Origin: Talaromyces rugulosus
Taxonomy: Eukaryota > Ascomycota > Eurotiomycetes > Eurotiales > Trichocomaceae
Direction: 5' to 3'
NCBI RefSeq assembly: GCF_013368755.1
Contig: NC_049565.1
Span: 2,170,001-2,234,000, forward strand
DNA length: 64,000 bases
The notes beneath the pieces were generated by a model that did not search any database, had not been told where the DNA came from, and worked only from the letters and a program-made list of their open reading frames with translations. The translations under genes were made by a program, and so were the position numbers. How positions within the stretch are numbered: position 1 is the stretch's first letter; each line of letters begins with the position of its first letter. Positions 1 through 10,285 of the stretch are shown here, in pieces.

Positions 1-2
1 TC

Positions 3-1258
3 GGGGCATGGATAACTGCTTACCGACCCGCTGTTGCGCGTGTCAATGGCTTGAACCCATTCTGGACCGGGGCCTTTTTTGCCGTTTCTGCATTCGGGAA
101 TAACGGAATGTCTCTTCTAGACGTCAATATGACTGCCCTGCAGACCAGGTATGAAGTTATTTATATAAAAAAAAATAAGCTAGTATTGTGTTGACCTTGT
201 CTAGTGTCTATGTTCTTCTGACGATGGGATTCCTTATCCTTGCGGGAAATACACTCTATCCTTGTTTTCTTCGTCTTTCCATCTGGGCAATTAGACGTCT
301 GCTTCCCACAACGTTATGGTTTGAAGAGTGGAGGTGTGTGCTTGACTTCATTCTCGATCACCCACGAAGGGTATATACACATATCTTTCCCAGTCGGCAT
401 ACCTGGTACTTGCTTGCTACAGTTATATTACTGAATGGAATCGACTGGGCGGGGTTTGAATTGCTCTCCATCGGAAACACGAGCATCCGAAATCTAGGTG
501 CCTATCGCGTTATAGACGGACTGTTCCAAGCCTTCGCCGTGCGATCCGGTGGTTTTTATGTCGTCACAATTGCCAATTTGCACCAGGGGTTACTGGTTCT
601 TTATGTGCTGATGATGTATATCTCGGCACTCCCTGTACTGCTAAGTATTCGAAACACCAATGTCTATGAGGAACGCTCTCTAGGCATCTACGCGGACGAT
701 CATCTCGCTGAGGACCAACGGCACCACGCTTCATTAGGCACCATCTTTGGTCACGTCAAGAGTCTATTTACGTCATTCGGCAGTGACCAAAGGGGGGGAA
801 ATGCCAGGCAAGATGACGAGAACAAGGCCTCGCGCAGCTACTTTGTCCGTCAACAACTACGATCACAACTGAGCCATGATATCTGGTGGATTTGTCTTGG
901 GGTACTATTTATCAGCATTGCAGAGGGGCCTTCATACTCGAGAGACCCGGTAACTTTCTCCACATTCAATATTATCTTCGAGGTCGTTTCGGCCTACGGA
1001 TGCGTGGGTCTCACCGTGGGCCTGCCGGACCAGAACTATTCGTTTTCGGGTAGCTGGAATGTCATTAGCAAACTCATCTTGGTCGCTGTCATGCTACGTG
1101 GACGCCATCGTGGACTTCCAGTTGCTATTGACAAGGCTATTATGCTACCGGACGAGTCGCTAGCTTGGGCTGAAGAAGAGGACGCGGCATTGCGGTTGGA
1201 GCGTTCAAAGACGTGGAACAGGGCACATGGCGGTCCAAGAGGAATGGAAATTGTGTGA
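3..1258 (+). CDS. TrkH/TRK-family potassium transporter, 3' part
   Basis: C-terminal portion of a fungal high-affinity K+ (TRK/TrkH) uptake protein of the plasma membrane; the 5' part lies outside the window. Exons are 3..148 and 205..1258, joined across a 56-bp GT-AG intron (149..204). The first exon carries the TrkH pore-type stretch FWTGAFFAVSAFGNNGMSL. Later segments include hydrophobic spans (LLTMGFLILAGNTLYPC), a selectivity-filter-like stretch (SAYGCVGLTVGLP) and the positively charged end of the last helix, MLRGRHRGLPVAIDKAIMLP, which is diagnostic of fungal TRK proteins. The short hydrophilic tail ends at a TGA at 1256. Only the missing N-terminus limits certainty; family assignment is secure, transport affinity is not inferable. 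Confidence 0.9.
149..204 (+). other. Intron in the TRK gene
   Basis: GT-AG intron of 56 bp with a GTATGA donor, a TTGAC branch-like site and a TCTAG acceptor. Splicing joins phase 2, making an AGT serine codon and keeping the TrkH reading frame. Confidence 0.85.
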
Positions 1259-1893
1259 TTTTGATGAGATACCGAGAGTGGGGACGGGTTGCATTTACAA
1301 TAGAATGTTTTGATTTTTCTACGTTGAAAAAAATATAAAATGCGTCGTTTTGAATGATTTGCCTGATAAATTTATGGAAATTAGAGTACTCGATACCGAT
1401 TGAGAAATATAGCTGGTGGCTATCGGCCACGCAGATACCAACACCGATGCAGTTGCCTTGTATGTATTTTCTAGCAAGGGGAGAAAAAAAATCGAGTAAT
1501 CGTAATGTAATGCCTGTTCAGCTTTCTATTGCATCTTTATGAGGACTGTGTGATGTCGTGGAGGTCACACCAGAAACGGCAAGAGTAACTTAAAAAGGAA
1601 ATTTGCAAGTAGGCTTCAAAGTGTTAGGCATCTATTAACATGCCTTACAGCAGCCCGCGTCCCATGTATAAAACTATGAAATCGCCTGCGATTTAAATAG
1701 GGTTTTCCATGGTCTTCTAAGGCTTTCTACCTTCTAGATCATGATTGCTGGATGAAAATACTCGGGTAAAGAGACAATACATTTCCCTTCATGTAACAAG
1801 AAGCACTTGCTTCTTTAAATAAAACCTTGGATGACACGTAGTTATCGTGAAATATTGGTGGCTTCTGTTAAACAACTATAAGGGTTGTCACTC
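1259..1893. other. Intergenic region between convergent TRK and chitinase genes
   Basis: AT-rich sequence between two convergent 3' ends; it should hold both 3' UTRs. I see no coding potential, structured RNA or repeat. Confidence 0.6.
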
Positions 1894-3305
1894 CTAAGCG
1901 AACCCGGCTCTCAGGTTGTCATATACACTTGTTGGGTAGTTCAAGTTGTTCAAGCTTTGATCCAAGGCACTCGCACCACCAAATTTCTTGGCTGCCGTGC
2001 TAATCAAGCTGGAAATTCCGGTTTTGTCCATACTGACTTCCCACCACATCAAACCGCCCAATCCCATCTTTTTGGTATATTCTGCTTTGACTGCTGCGAT
2101 GTTGGGCGTATCATAACTGATCATATATTTCTTCTGTGCGTCGTAGCTATAGCTAGCACCAATCTCTGGAAGTTCAACCGTTGTAGCATTGAACCCTGGA
2201 GCAGGAAGCTGGTTGTAGTTCCAAATTCCTGCTTGCCCAAATGAACCCTCGGTGCCGAGGCCATCAAAAGGCTTTCCAGGACCAGACGTGTTGTTGAAGG
2301 CGGCTCCATACAAGGGGCAACCTAAAACTAACTTGCTCGGGGTTGCACCGTGAGCTATGTAATAATGAATTGACGTGTTTGAGTCAACTGGAGTAGACAA
2401 TGGGTCTGTGGAAGAATTGAACAGGCTAGCCTGGTGACCAGACTCAGTATTCCAAGATCCGGTATAAGCGTAACCCATCAAGTTCCAAAAGTCAAGATAT
2501 TTATCCATGTTAGGGAAATCGAGAAGGTCGTAGTTTGAAGATCCCATAGGTGCAGCGAATGAAAGAGAGAATGGAGATGCACTTATGTTTGCCGTGAAGG
2601 TATCCAACTTTGTCCGAGTTTTATTTAGGAGGTCGAGGAATTGCTCCATTTGGGTAGAGCTACTTATAGATTCGTAGTCGATATCTATACCGTCGAAACC
2701 AAGATTCGATACGATATCAACGGCTGACTTGGCAAATGTTTCTCGCAAAGACTCGGAAGCTAAAACGGGAACCATATTTTTGGAGTATGTACCACCGCCA
2801 ATAGAAATCATCGTCTTCAAATTTCTTTGCTTCTTTTTTAAGAGAAAGAGCTGCTTAATGTTTCCATAGACGTTTGTTCCGGGGAGTGAAGCATCGTCCC
2901 CAGGATATTGATATTGCAAATCTGCGTACTCATCACTCAAAGTACTATGTGACATTAGACTCTTGGTTGAGTGTTCGGATGTAGTATCACAGAGGACTTA
3001 CACCTCGCCGGTCGTTGAGTTGATGTTAGCAAAAGCGTATATCAGGTGCGTGAGATCGCTTGCTGGAATGTCTGTGACTAGATATTTCGCTGAATAAATG
3101 TCCTATATGTAAACATCCAGAGCGTTAATGGTGCTTTCTTGAACGGTATGCATTGTTATGTACCAACCCAGTTACTATAATATGCCACATTTCGGGTCGA
3201 GTTTGATTTTGATGAATCCCTGCGTATATGATGCTTGTGATCAATGACACTTGCCGAGGCTACGGTAAAGACTGATAACGTTGAAAGAAGGCCTAGGAAA
3301 TGCAT
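1894..3305 (-). CDS. Secreted GH18 class V (bacterial-type) chitinase
   Basis: Endo-acting chitin hydrolase, probably in cell-wall turnover or nutrient release. Exons (minus strand) are 3305..3168, 3102..3002 and 2944..1894, giving 429 aa, the usual length of fungal ChiB/CTS1-like enzymes. Residues 1-19 form a signal peptide (MHFLGLLSTLSVFTVASAS). A YYSNW strand, the SIGGG motif of strand beta-3 and the catalytic DGIDIDYE motif (DxxDxDxE complete, Glu as acid/base) follow; LMGYAYTG and GGLMWWEVSMD are the conserved late TIM-barrel motifs. No chitin-binding module or Ser/Thr-rich tail is seen. The first donor (GTTGGT) is weak but keeps frame (phase 0); the second is GTAAGT. The start at 3305 is the first ATG of the signal peptide. 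Confidence 0.92.
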
Positions 3306-5321
3306 GTTGTAAGAGCGACAGCCTCAGAGTGCTCAAAAACAGGGTGAAGGACATCCGGATTTTAGAACTTGTGCTCGAGACAACTGTGGTTTCTTTAATA
3401 AATTGACCGATGTGGTATCTTGGCCCCTGTGATTACTCGAGGCTGAATAGTCCATGCTTTGGTCTGACAACATTTACATTGACGTGCAGATCTAATTGGC
3501 GTACTAGGTTTCACGCTAACTATCTCGTGCAAATAAAAATAATTTATTCTTGGAAGCACACCCTGTTGGTGCAGTTACACCGTAAAGCTGTTGTAGAAGA
3601 CTAGCCATTCTAGTGTAGTCAGCTTTCGCTAGGCGCATGTAACCCTCAGCATCTGCAACGTAGACGCTCCACCGCGGCCACTGTGCTACTAGCTACCCTT
3701 TTATCTTTTTCTCGCTAATAATAACGACGAGAGAAGAAAAGAGTGACAAAGGTTGGAGTTGGTAAATACTAAAGAGATTGAATCGAAATCGAACTATCCC
3801 GAGGATGCCATACTTGATCGCGAGGGTCAAAACATGAGTTTGAATGTATACGTAGATTATGACTACTAGCCAACTTGCTTTAATGAAAAATGATCTAATC
3901 TCTATTTTTAAGAAATGCGGATCTAGGTACGTATCAATAATTGATTTACCGAGAGTCCTCTGGGGTCTAGACAGTATTATTTTACGCTTCGAGGTTAGAC
4001 ATTAAAACCAACGTTTAATATCCACAACCAACAACGTTAGTACAGTACGGTAGTGACGAGTTACAAAGTTAGTTAATCACATAATAATACCGCCACTCAT
4101 GTTGGTTCTGCTTCTCTAGGGTCCAGGGACAAAGCGGAACTAACTTTAGGCGTTGTTTGTTTTATTACGCATCGACTATTCAGCGAAAATTCCAGGAATA
4201 CAACCCTGCGTATTTTTTTGGAACCCGAATGGCCGGTGTCTATTGTTTTTGAATTGGCATACGCTATTCTTAATAAAAAATAAATATAGTTAAGCACTGC
4301 TTGCTTTTCTAATATTATTATCAAGAGTCATCATATTTCCAGAAGCCATCCAAACTATTGAGATGTGTAGGATGGATGCTCTTTACTCCACAAATTTCTA
4401 GCCGTTAAAGTCGTTAAAAAATATACCATTCTAAATATACAGTCATGTAGTGTGCAACCTTATTTTTCCAACATACTAAAGCAAGTTTATAAACTTTTTA
4501 ACCCTGAGGCTCATTCCGGCAGTTCACTAGTGAAAGAAAGGAATGTTAAAATTAAAACACGCCATCTTCATTACTAGTTCCCTTTGCCAAGTATTTCTCA
4601 CTAATAATTACTATTAAAAATATCATCAAATAAGTCTTGCCCAAAAACAATCTTTCACCCCAACCAATTCAATAATGTTGGAATTTAATTGGTAGTGGCG
4701 AGTCTAACTACCCAACTCATATTGTAGTTCCGCGCTTGGCACAAAATCGATTTCTTTCTATCGGAGTTTGAGGTGGTTTGAAATAAATGAGAACAGATTG
4801 TTGGTTGGATCTTTGCATTAAGTGGCGGTAGCCTCTGACTTAAATATGTATCCACTATCTAGATAAAAAAATGAAAGCCACACATGGTCAGCGTAGTACT
4901 AGTTTGCGGTCATAAGCTTGGCTTCAACGGATCTCGGCGGGAACATCCAGATGTCACCGAATCCTCTTAAAGATAATCTTGTCCCTTGAATAGCATAATT
5001 TCCTATTTGAGCTTCAGCATTGAGATAACTAGCATCTTGAGTAAATATACAACATGGATATAGTTAATTAATTATCTTTTACAGTAGTCTTTATACCAGC
5101 TGGTAACTGCTAGAATAAGTGAGTTTTCTCACCTTCCGTGCAGCCTATCGAGATAGCTTATAGTGTGGATAAAAAGGTGTCTCAAACGAGTCAGCCTAAC
5201 CGTCTCGAGCGTATACTCGAAAAATAACAACCAATCGCTATAATTTTCTAAATGTAACCAGATAATGGCTCGGGGAATGTATATTTTCACTACAGTGGAG
5301 AGAAGTAATGTTAACTGGTAT
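3306..5321. other. AT-rich intergenic region without recognisable genes
   Basis: About 2 kb of low-GC sequence. It includes the chitinase promoter (just above 3305) and the distal promoter of the cysteine-rich peptide gene. The short open frames here lack codon structure, start context or family motifs. No LTR, TIR or tandem array was recognised. Confidence 0.5.
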
Positions 5322-5340
5322 TATAAAAAGGTATAAATAA
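5322..5340 (+). promoter_or_regulatory. TATA boxes of the cysteine-rich peptide gene
   Basis: Two overlapping TATA elements, TATAAAAAG (5322) and TATAAATAA (5332), lie about 110-120 bp before the ATG, followed by a CA-rich probable transcription start (TCATTACACTACAACAAACC) and an A-rich leader. This is a strong core promoter by fungal standards. Confidence 0.6.
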
Positions 5341-5445
5341 GCATAAAAATCCTCTTCAAGATCATTACACTACAACAAACCACATCCAACAATTCTGCAA
5401 ACTCCTCTTTCATAAAAAAAGAAAAGATAAAACAAGCCTTTCAAA

Positions 5446-5687
5446 ATGAAGTTCACTGCTATTCTTATCGCTGCCACTGCGCTGTTTGCATCATCTGTCA
5501 TTGCAGCAGAAGATGCTACCTGCGGTAGTGCCAACTGTGCCAACGGATTCCGTTGGGTATGTAGACACCAGACATATGTTCCACGAAAAATGAACCCACC
5601 AAATTTACTAACCTTTCGTAACAGTGTGATTCTTGCAACTGCTGCGTCGTTTGCAACTACGGCTGTGACGGGTCGGGACCAAACTAA
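5446..5687 (+). CDS. Small secreted cysteine-rich protein (57 aa)
   Basis: Two exons, 5446..5556 and 5625..5687, separated by a 68-bp intron with a GTATGT donor, an exact TTTACTAAC branch point and a TAACAG acceptor. Residues 1-21 are a clear signal peptide (MKFTAILIAATALFASSVIA); the mature chain is only about 36 residues and holds eight cysteines, spaced C-x4-C-x6-C-x2-C-x-C-C-x2-C-x3-C. No transmembrane or GPI signal is present. The even number and density of Cys suggest four disulfides. Such proteins can be effectors, antimicrobial peptides or structural surface proteins; I recognise no family and assign none. Strong TATA boxes suggest inducible or high expression. Confidence 0.75.
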
Positions 5688-6060
5688 GTGAATAAAAGGT
5701 GATATTTTATTGACTTTTTGGGAGCAATGAGATGAAGGAAATGATAAAGGAAATGAAACGAGGAGGGCACATCTCGGAAGAGGAATGAGTGCCAAACATG
5801 GAAATCATCTGTAAATAGAATTCTCAACTGGAAATTTTAATTTATTATGATTGTTACATACTCCTTTACTATAGACGTTCCTAATACTCAACTGGTCAAT
5901 GCCTATCAGTCTAAATTTTAGAGACGACAACCATTTAGTGTTCCTGCTTTTTATGTAGGTCCAATGGACGAGGCATTGCAGGTCACAGTGAGTAGAGTAG
6001 GTATTTTTTATATAATAGGTAGCATTGAAGTAGTGAAATCTGTCTTAAAATATAGTCTAT
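5688..6060. other. Intergenic region between convergent genes
   Basis: 3' flanks of the cysteine-rich peptide gene and the reductase gene; AT-rich, nothing recognised. Confidence 0.5.
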
Positions 6061-8298
6061 CTATCCCCAAACGTCTTCTCTCCATTTTCCTCTCTTCCTA
6101 AAATCTTGAGTCCAATTTTGGGCTTGGCTATCGTTCCATCCCCTTGTCTGGATCAAAAACTCGCCCAAGGTGCCACTAACTTCTCTAGCCATTGTAGCGC
6201 GGCCACAAATGTAGAGATTGGCACCTTCTTCCTCCATCAAACGAACAACCTCGGCCCCGTATTCTTTCACCCGTTGCTGCACGTAAACCTTTTGGCCATT
6301 TTGCTCTCTAGAGAATGCTGTCATAATCTTAAAAAGACTCTCTTTTCCATTATCAAGACCCTTCTGTGTTTGCAACAACTCATTTTGATAAATAAAGTCC
6401 TCTTCTGATCTCCGGCAGCCAAAGAACAGAAGCATCTGACCGACAGGTTTTCCTACATTGTGAAGTTTGGCCCGCTCGGCGATAAAAGCACGGAAGGGAG
6501 CAATTCCGGTTCCCGCTGCAATCATAATAATCGGGCACGTGCTTTGCGTTGGAAGTCTAAATTTGCTTCTCCGGATGTGAGCGTAGAGCTTTTGACCCTG
6601 TAGCAATGAATCACTCGGACCTGCAAGATCGTATTCCGGAGCGATTATGCCTGTGTTTGTTACAGCTGGGCTGTGTGACAAAACTTGCGCTTTCATGAGA
6701 GCTAGCAGGTAATTCGAAGCCACTCCGTTGATTGCAGCGTGTGGGTTTTTTGGTAATGGATCCGCTGCTACGAGAGCTGTTATTGCTACTCGTCGCGGGT
6801 TCAAAACACTGCTGGAAGAAATTGAGTAATATCGTGGTTGCATACGAGGCAACGACTCAATCACGAATTCAAGTGGCAGCTTTGACCAACTCGAAGTTGC
6901 GTTGCCTGCAAGGATGAGAAGGCGTCCCAAAGTAACGTGTGTGTGGGTGAGGTAAGTTGAATATTCCAGTTTATCTTGACCAAGCTTGAGAATAAAGGCC
7001 TTTGCTTCAGGATTTGGGGCAAATTGGGCAAGTCCCTCGATAGTGCTTCTAGATACTGGTGCACCAATTTCCAGGTAGCGGGTGAAGAGAGCTCGAATTG
7101 TCGTCGGGCTTGGAAGCTCTATCTTGATGTTACTTGGGTCAAGAGACCTGAGAAGTAACGGAGTATCCAGCTTGTTTTGAAGGCCGAGTGATCGGATAAG
7201 CAATTCAACCTCGTTATTGGGACTAGAGGGCCAAAGTGCTAGGTGGTCTCCTGTCTTGTAATTCATCTCCGGAAATTCGGACAGGTCGAGTTCCATATGA
7301 ACACAGTGACGATCCGTTGAAATGAAAAGCTCTCTTGCGTTCTTGATGCCTAGTGTTTGAATCCGAGAACAAGCCGCCGCTCCTTTTTTGTTATTATCTG
7401 CTGGATGCGTAGGCTCTCCATGATGTAGGTCGATAGGCTCAAGAGACTCGTCCTCGATCACAGCTATTGTTGGTTGAAACTCGACCGCTTTTTCGATATA
7501 CTGGAAATCGGTACGAAACGCGGAGAAAAGGCTATCTTTCCACGACAGGAAGTCTTCCTCGGTAGATCTCTCTGCATCGTCGGCTTTTCCTACCGTAATG
7601 AATGATTTCGCGCCAGAGTTATCGAGAAAGTCAACTGTTACGTCGATGACCCGGTTGTAGTTTTTGTAGTTGCTGTTTCCAAGACCAAAGGCACCATAGC
7701 GAAGATTTGCTAGCCGTGGCCCTGTGTCCGAACTACTGGTCGGAGTGGCAGTAGTGCTTTGCATCCAATCCCAGAGGCCAGTAGCATTGTCACTCGGATC
7801 GCCCTCTCCGTAGGTCGACAAAATGAAAATAGCAATATGGTTACTGCTCAGGTCAGAAATCGATTCCGGGTCATAGTCAGAAAGATCCGCGCAAATCGTG
7901 CCAACACCGAATCTCAATTGACATTCCTTTGCGAGTTGAGTTGCCAGTCTTTCCGCCGTGCCCGACTGAGATCCCCAGAATATGACAAGAGTCTTGCCTG
8001 CTTCTGTCATCTTTTTAGCGATGTTTCGTTCGTCGCGCTTTTGAGCGTCGGACATAGCCTTCGCATTCCCGGCTCCTTCTTGCTGTTGTGGTCTCTCGAA
8101 AAGCGTATAAGAGTAAGGATCCGGCTTGTCCCAGAAGATGCCTCTCGATAGGTATATCGACGCAACAATCCCAATAATAACCATGGCTATGATGTCGGGA
8201 ATTGAAGCCTTTGAGGCTGGACCTAAGATTTTGGAAATGTGTTCCATTCCTTTAAAAAAGGTAGGAACATCTTGGCCGGAGCCCATGATTGAAGGCAT
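6061..8298 (-). CDS. NADPH-cytochrome P450 reductase
   Basis: Diflavin reductase passing electrons from NADPH via FAD and FMN to microsomal P450s; ER-anchored. A single uninterrupted exon of 745 aa, a little longer than the usual 690-700. The order is: N-terminal membrane anchor (about residues 34-51), FMN flavodoxin domain with GSQSGTAERLA (about 109-119) and STYGEGDPSDNA, FAD domain with RYYSISSSS, and NADPH domain with GTGIAPFRAFI, FFGCRRSEEDFIY and YICGRATMAREV, ending in the conserved Trp near the C-terminus (DVWG). The ATG at 8298 (MPSIMGSG) is the first in frame. Being next to a P450 and two regulators, it is probably a pathway-dedicated paralogue rather than the housekeeping CPR; that is inference and needs a genome-wide CPR count. 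Confidence 0.93.
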   Translation of the reverse strand: MPSIMGSGQDVPTFFKGMEHISKILGPASKASIPDIIAMVIIGIVASIYLSRGIFWDKPDPYSYTLFERPQQQEGAGNAKAMSDAQKRDERNIAKKMTEAGKTLVIFWGSQSGTAERLATQLAKECQLRFGVGTICADLSDYDPESISDLSSNHIAIFILSTYGEGDPSDNATGLWDWMQSTTATPTSSSDTGPRLANLRYGAFGLGNSNYKNYNRVIDVTVDFLDNSGAKSFITVGKADDAERSTEEDFLSWKDSLFSAFRTDFQYIEKAVEFQPTIAVIEDESLEPIDLHHGEPTHPADNNKKGAAACSRIQTLGIKNARELFISTDRHCVHMELDLSEFPEMNYKTGDHLALWPSSPNNEVELLIRSLGLQNKLDTPLLLRSLDPSNIKIELPSPTTIRALFTRYLEIGAPVSRSTIEGLAQFAPNPEAKAFILKLGQDKLEYSTYLTHTHVTLGRLLILAGNATSSWSKLPLEFVIESLPRMQPRYYSISSSSVLNPRRVAITALVAADPLPKNPHAAINGVASNYLLALMKAQVLSHSPAVTNTGIIAPEYDLAGPSDSLLQGQKLYAHIRRSKFRLPTQSTCPIIMIAAGTGIAPFRAFIAERAKLHNVGKPVGQMLLFFGCRRSEEDFIYQNELLQTQKGLDNGKESLFKIMTAFSREQNGQKVYVQQRVKEYGAEVVRLMEEEGANLYICGRATMAREVSGTLGEFLIQTRGWNDSQAQNWTQDFRKRGKWREDVWG

Positions 8299-8940
8299 AT
8301 ACAAGATACGAATAAGAGGGAAAAATCAGTCTTTCCTCACACTTTCAGGGAAACTTGTCGCAATGATCGGTGCGGCGCAGTGGGTGGCCTATTTAAAACC
8401 ATCAACGGGGTACGTCAATTGATTGACATAATTGTCCCCGCATATATCTCTGTATGTATATGGGGGATGACCGAATTTCCCCATTCTTCTTATGGTAGAC
8501 CGGGGATGGTTAACAAGAATGGCGAGTAGATGGATTAGGGTTGGCGGAAACCATAGCCATAAATGCCGAAAGGGGAAAAAATTTACCGCCAGCGTGGGAA
8601 AAATCGTCGTCTTCTTTAGGAAAAACACCCCGCGCGCCGATAAGCTTCCCCGCACAGACAACTAGCTACCGCTTCTACATTTGGATACATATTGGACTCT
8701 ACAGAGCTTCACGCGAAAGGGAATAATCTCTCTTTTCGACGATTCTTGACGATCAAAATGTAATTGTATGCTGTGGAATGGCTGTCAGCTGCACAGCAGT
8801 GTTTGTGAAAAGCTATTTAAGGCGACTGATTTCAAAATGTTCGACTTTTTCTATATATTTTTTCCAAAGCCACAGAGAGATCCCATTCACTGAGATAATA
8901 ACTTTGCTCTCGAAATATTTTACGAAATTTCCGTTCCATA
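8299..8940. promoter_or_regulatory. Divergent promoter region between CPR and MocA-type oxidoreductase
   Basis: 642 bp separating two divergently transcribed genes, so a shared bidirectional control region is likely. It contains GC-rich patches and a polypurine stretch near 8570-8620. I did not find a convincing inverted CGG pair, so binding sites for the two neighbouring Zn2Cys6 proteins remain unassigned. Confidence 0.45.
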
Positions 8941-10117
8941 ATGGCTCCCAAAAAGCTCCAGGTTGCAGCAGCAGGACTCGGCCGCATGGGAAAGCGACAC
9001 GCCTTGAACTTTCTCAATCGTGCCCCTCGATCACAGCTTGTTGCCGCATTCTCTCCTGATCCAGAGGAGATTCAATGGGCTAAGGTTCATCTTGAGCCGT
9101 ATGGCGTGACCCTGTACACCGATTACGATGAGATGATCCAGCAGCCTGGTCTCCAGGCCGTTGTTATTGGGACTGCTACTTCAGTCCACGCGGAAGAGGC
9201 TATTAAAGCCATGGAAAAGAACCTGCACGTTCTTTGTGAGAAACCGCTTTCGACTAGTATCGCAATTGTAAGTGATGTCTTGTCTCAATATGCCATATGG
9301 TGCCACATTCGCACAAGGCAGTTTATCTTTTATCATCTTCATCGTCGAGTATATGAGTTAATATTTGTGGATTCAGTGCAATGACGTCGTCACAGCAGCT
9401 AAACAGCGACCTCACCTCAAAGTAATGTGTGGCTTCTCACGCCGGTTTGATGACTCGTACCGCGCAGCCTACGACAATGCATCGAACGGAGGCATTGGCC
9501 GTCCAACCATCCTTCGCAGCCAGACGTGCGACAAGCATGATCCTTCTGGTTTCTTCGTCGAATACGCAGCCTGGTCTGGAGGAGTATTCGTTGATATGGC
9601 AGTGCATGATATTGACCTTACCCTCTGGTTCTTCGGCGATGATGTGACCCCGAAGTCAATCTCTGCTTATGGTGTTACCGCAGTCCAGCCTGACCTCAGG
9701 AAACACAAAGACTTTGACAATGCGGTGGGAATCGTCGAATTCTACAATGGAAAAATCGCTTATTATTACTGTTCGCGAATGATGGCACATGGACAAGAAG
9801 ATGTTACCGAGATTATTGGCACAGAAGGCAAACTTTCCGTGAACCTGAACCCGCAAAGTAACCTGGTCAATTACTATCACGCTGGTGGAATCACTCGCGA
9901 GGTTCCTCCTCATTACTGGGGCCGCTTTGAACAGGCCTTTGTGCGAGAGACAAACGAGTTTGTGGATGCCTGCCTCGACGACACTCCTCTGCCCTTTAAG
10001 CTGAGCAATGCTGTCAAAGCTGTACAAATTGGTGCCTGGCTACAGGAGGCTTTGGTTACCGGACGGTCGCTGAAGTTTGATGAGACTGGCAGAAGAGTCG
10101 AAGTTTCTAAGATTTAG
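8941..10117 (+). CDS. Gfo/Idh/MocA-family NAD(P)-dependent oxidoreductase
   Basis: Two exons, 8941..9267 and 9377..10117 (109-bp intron, GTAAGT donor, TTCAG acceptor), 355 aa. The N-terminal Rossmann fold has the GxGxxG-type AGLGRMGKRHA (residues 11-21). CEKPLS is the family's signature EKP loop carrying the likely catalytic or cofactor-facing Lys. The C-terminal domain has GGVFVDMAVHDIDLTLWFFG, matching the DxxxHDIDxxxW pattern of myo-inositol 2-dehydrogenase-like members. The substrate is probably a polyol, sugar or a hydroxylated alicycle, but sequence does not decide. It is divergent from CPR and lies inside the P450 cluster, so it may oxidise or reduce an alcohol/ketone made by the P450. 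Confidence 0.9.
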
Positions 10118-10285
10118 ACGTTTTCACTCTGTGGTATAAACTGAAACTAGGGAGGTTGTTATGTTGAAGCAATTTAGAAAAAGAATAGAAAATAGAATTT
10201 AAGCCTACATATGTAGTTATTAGTTTCATTGTCAGGCTAAAAGTATATTTACATGATTTATAAAGTCGTAAGGTAGTTTTTTTTT

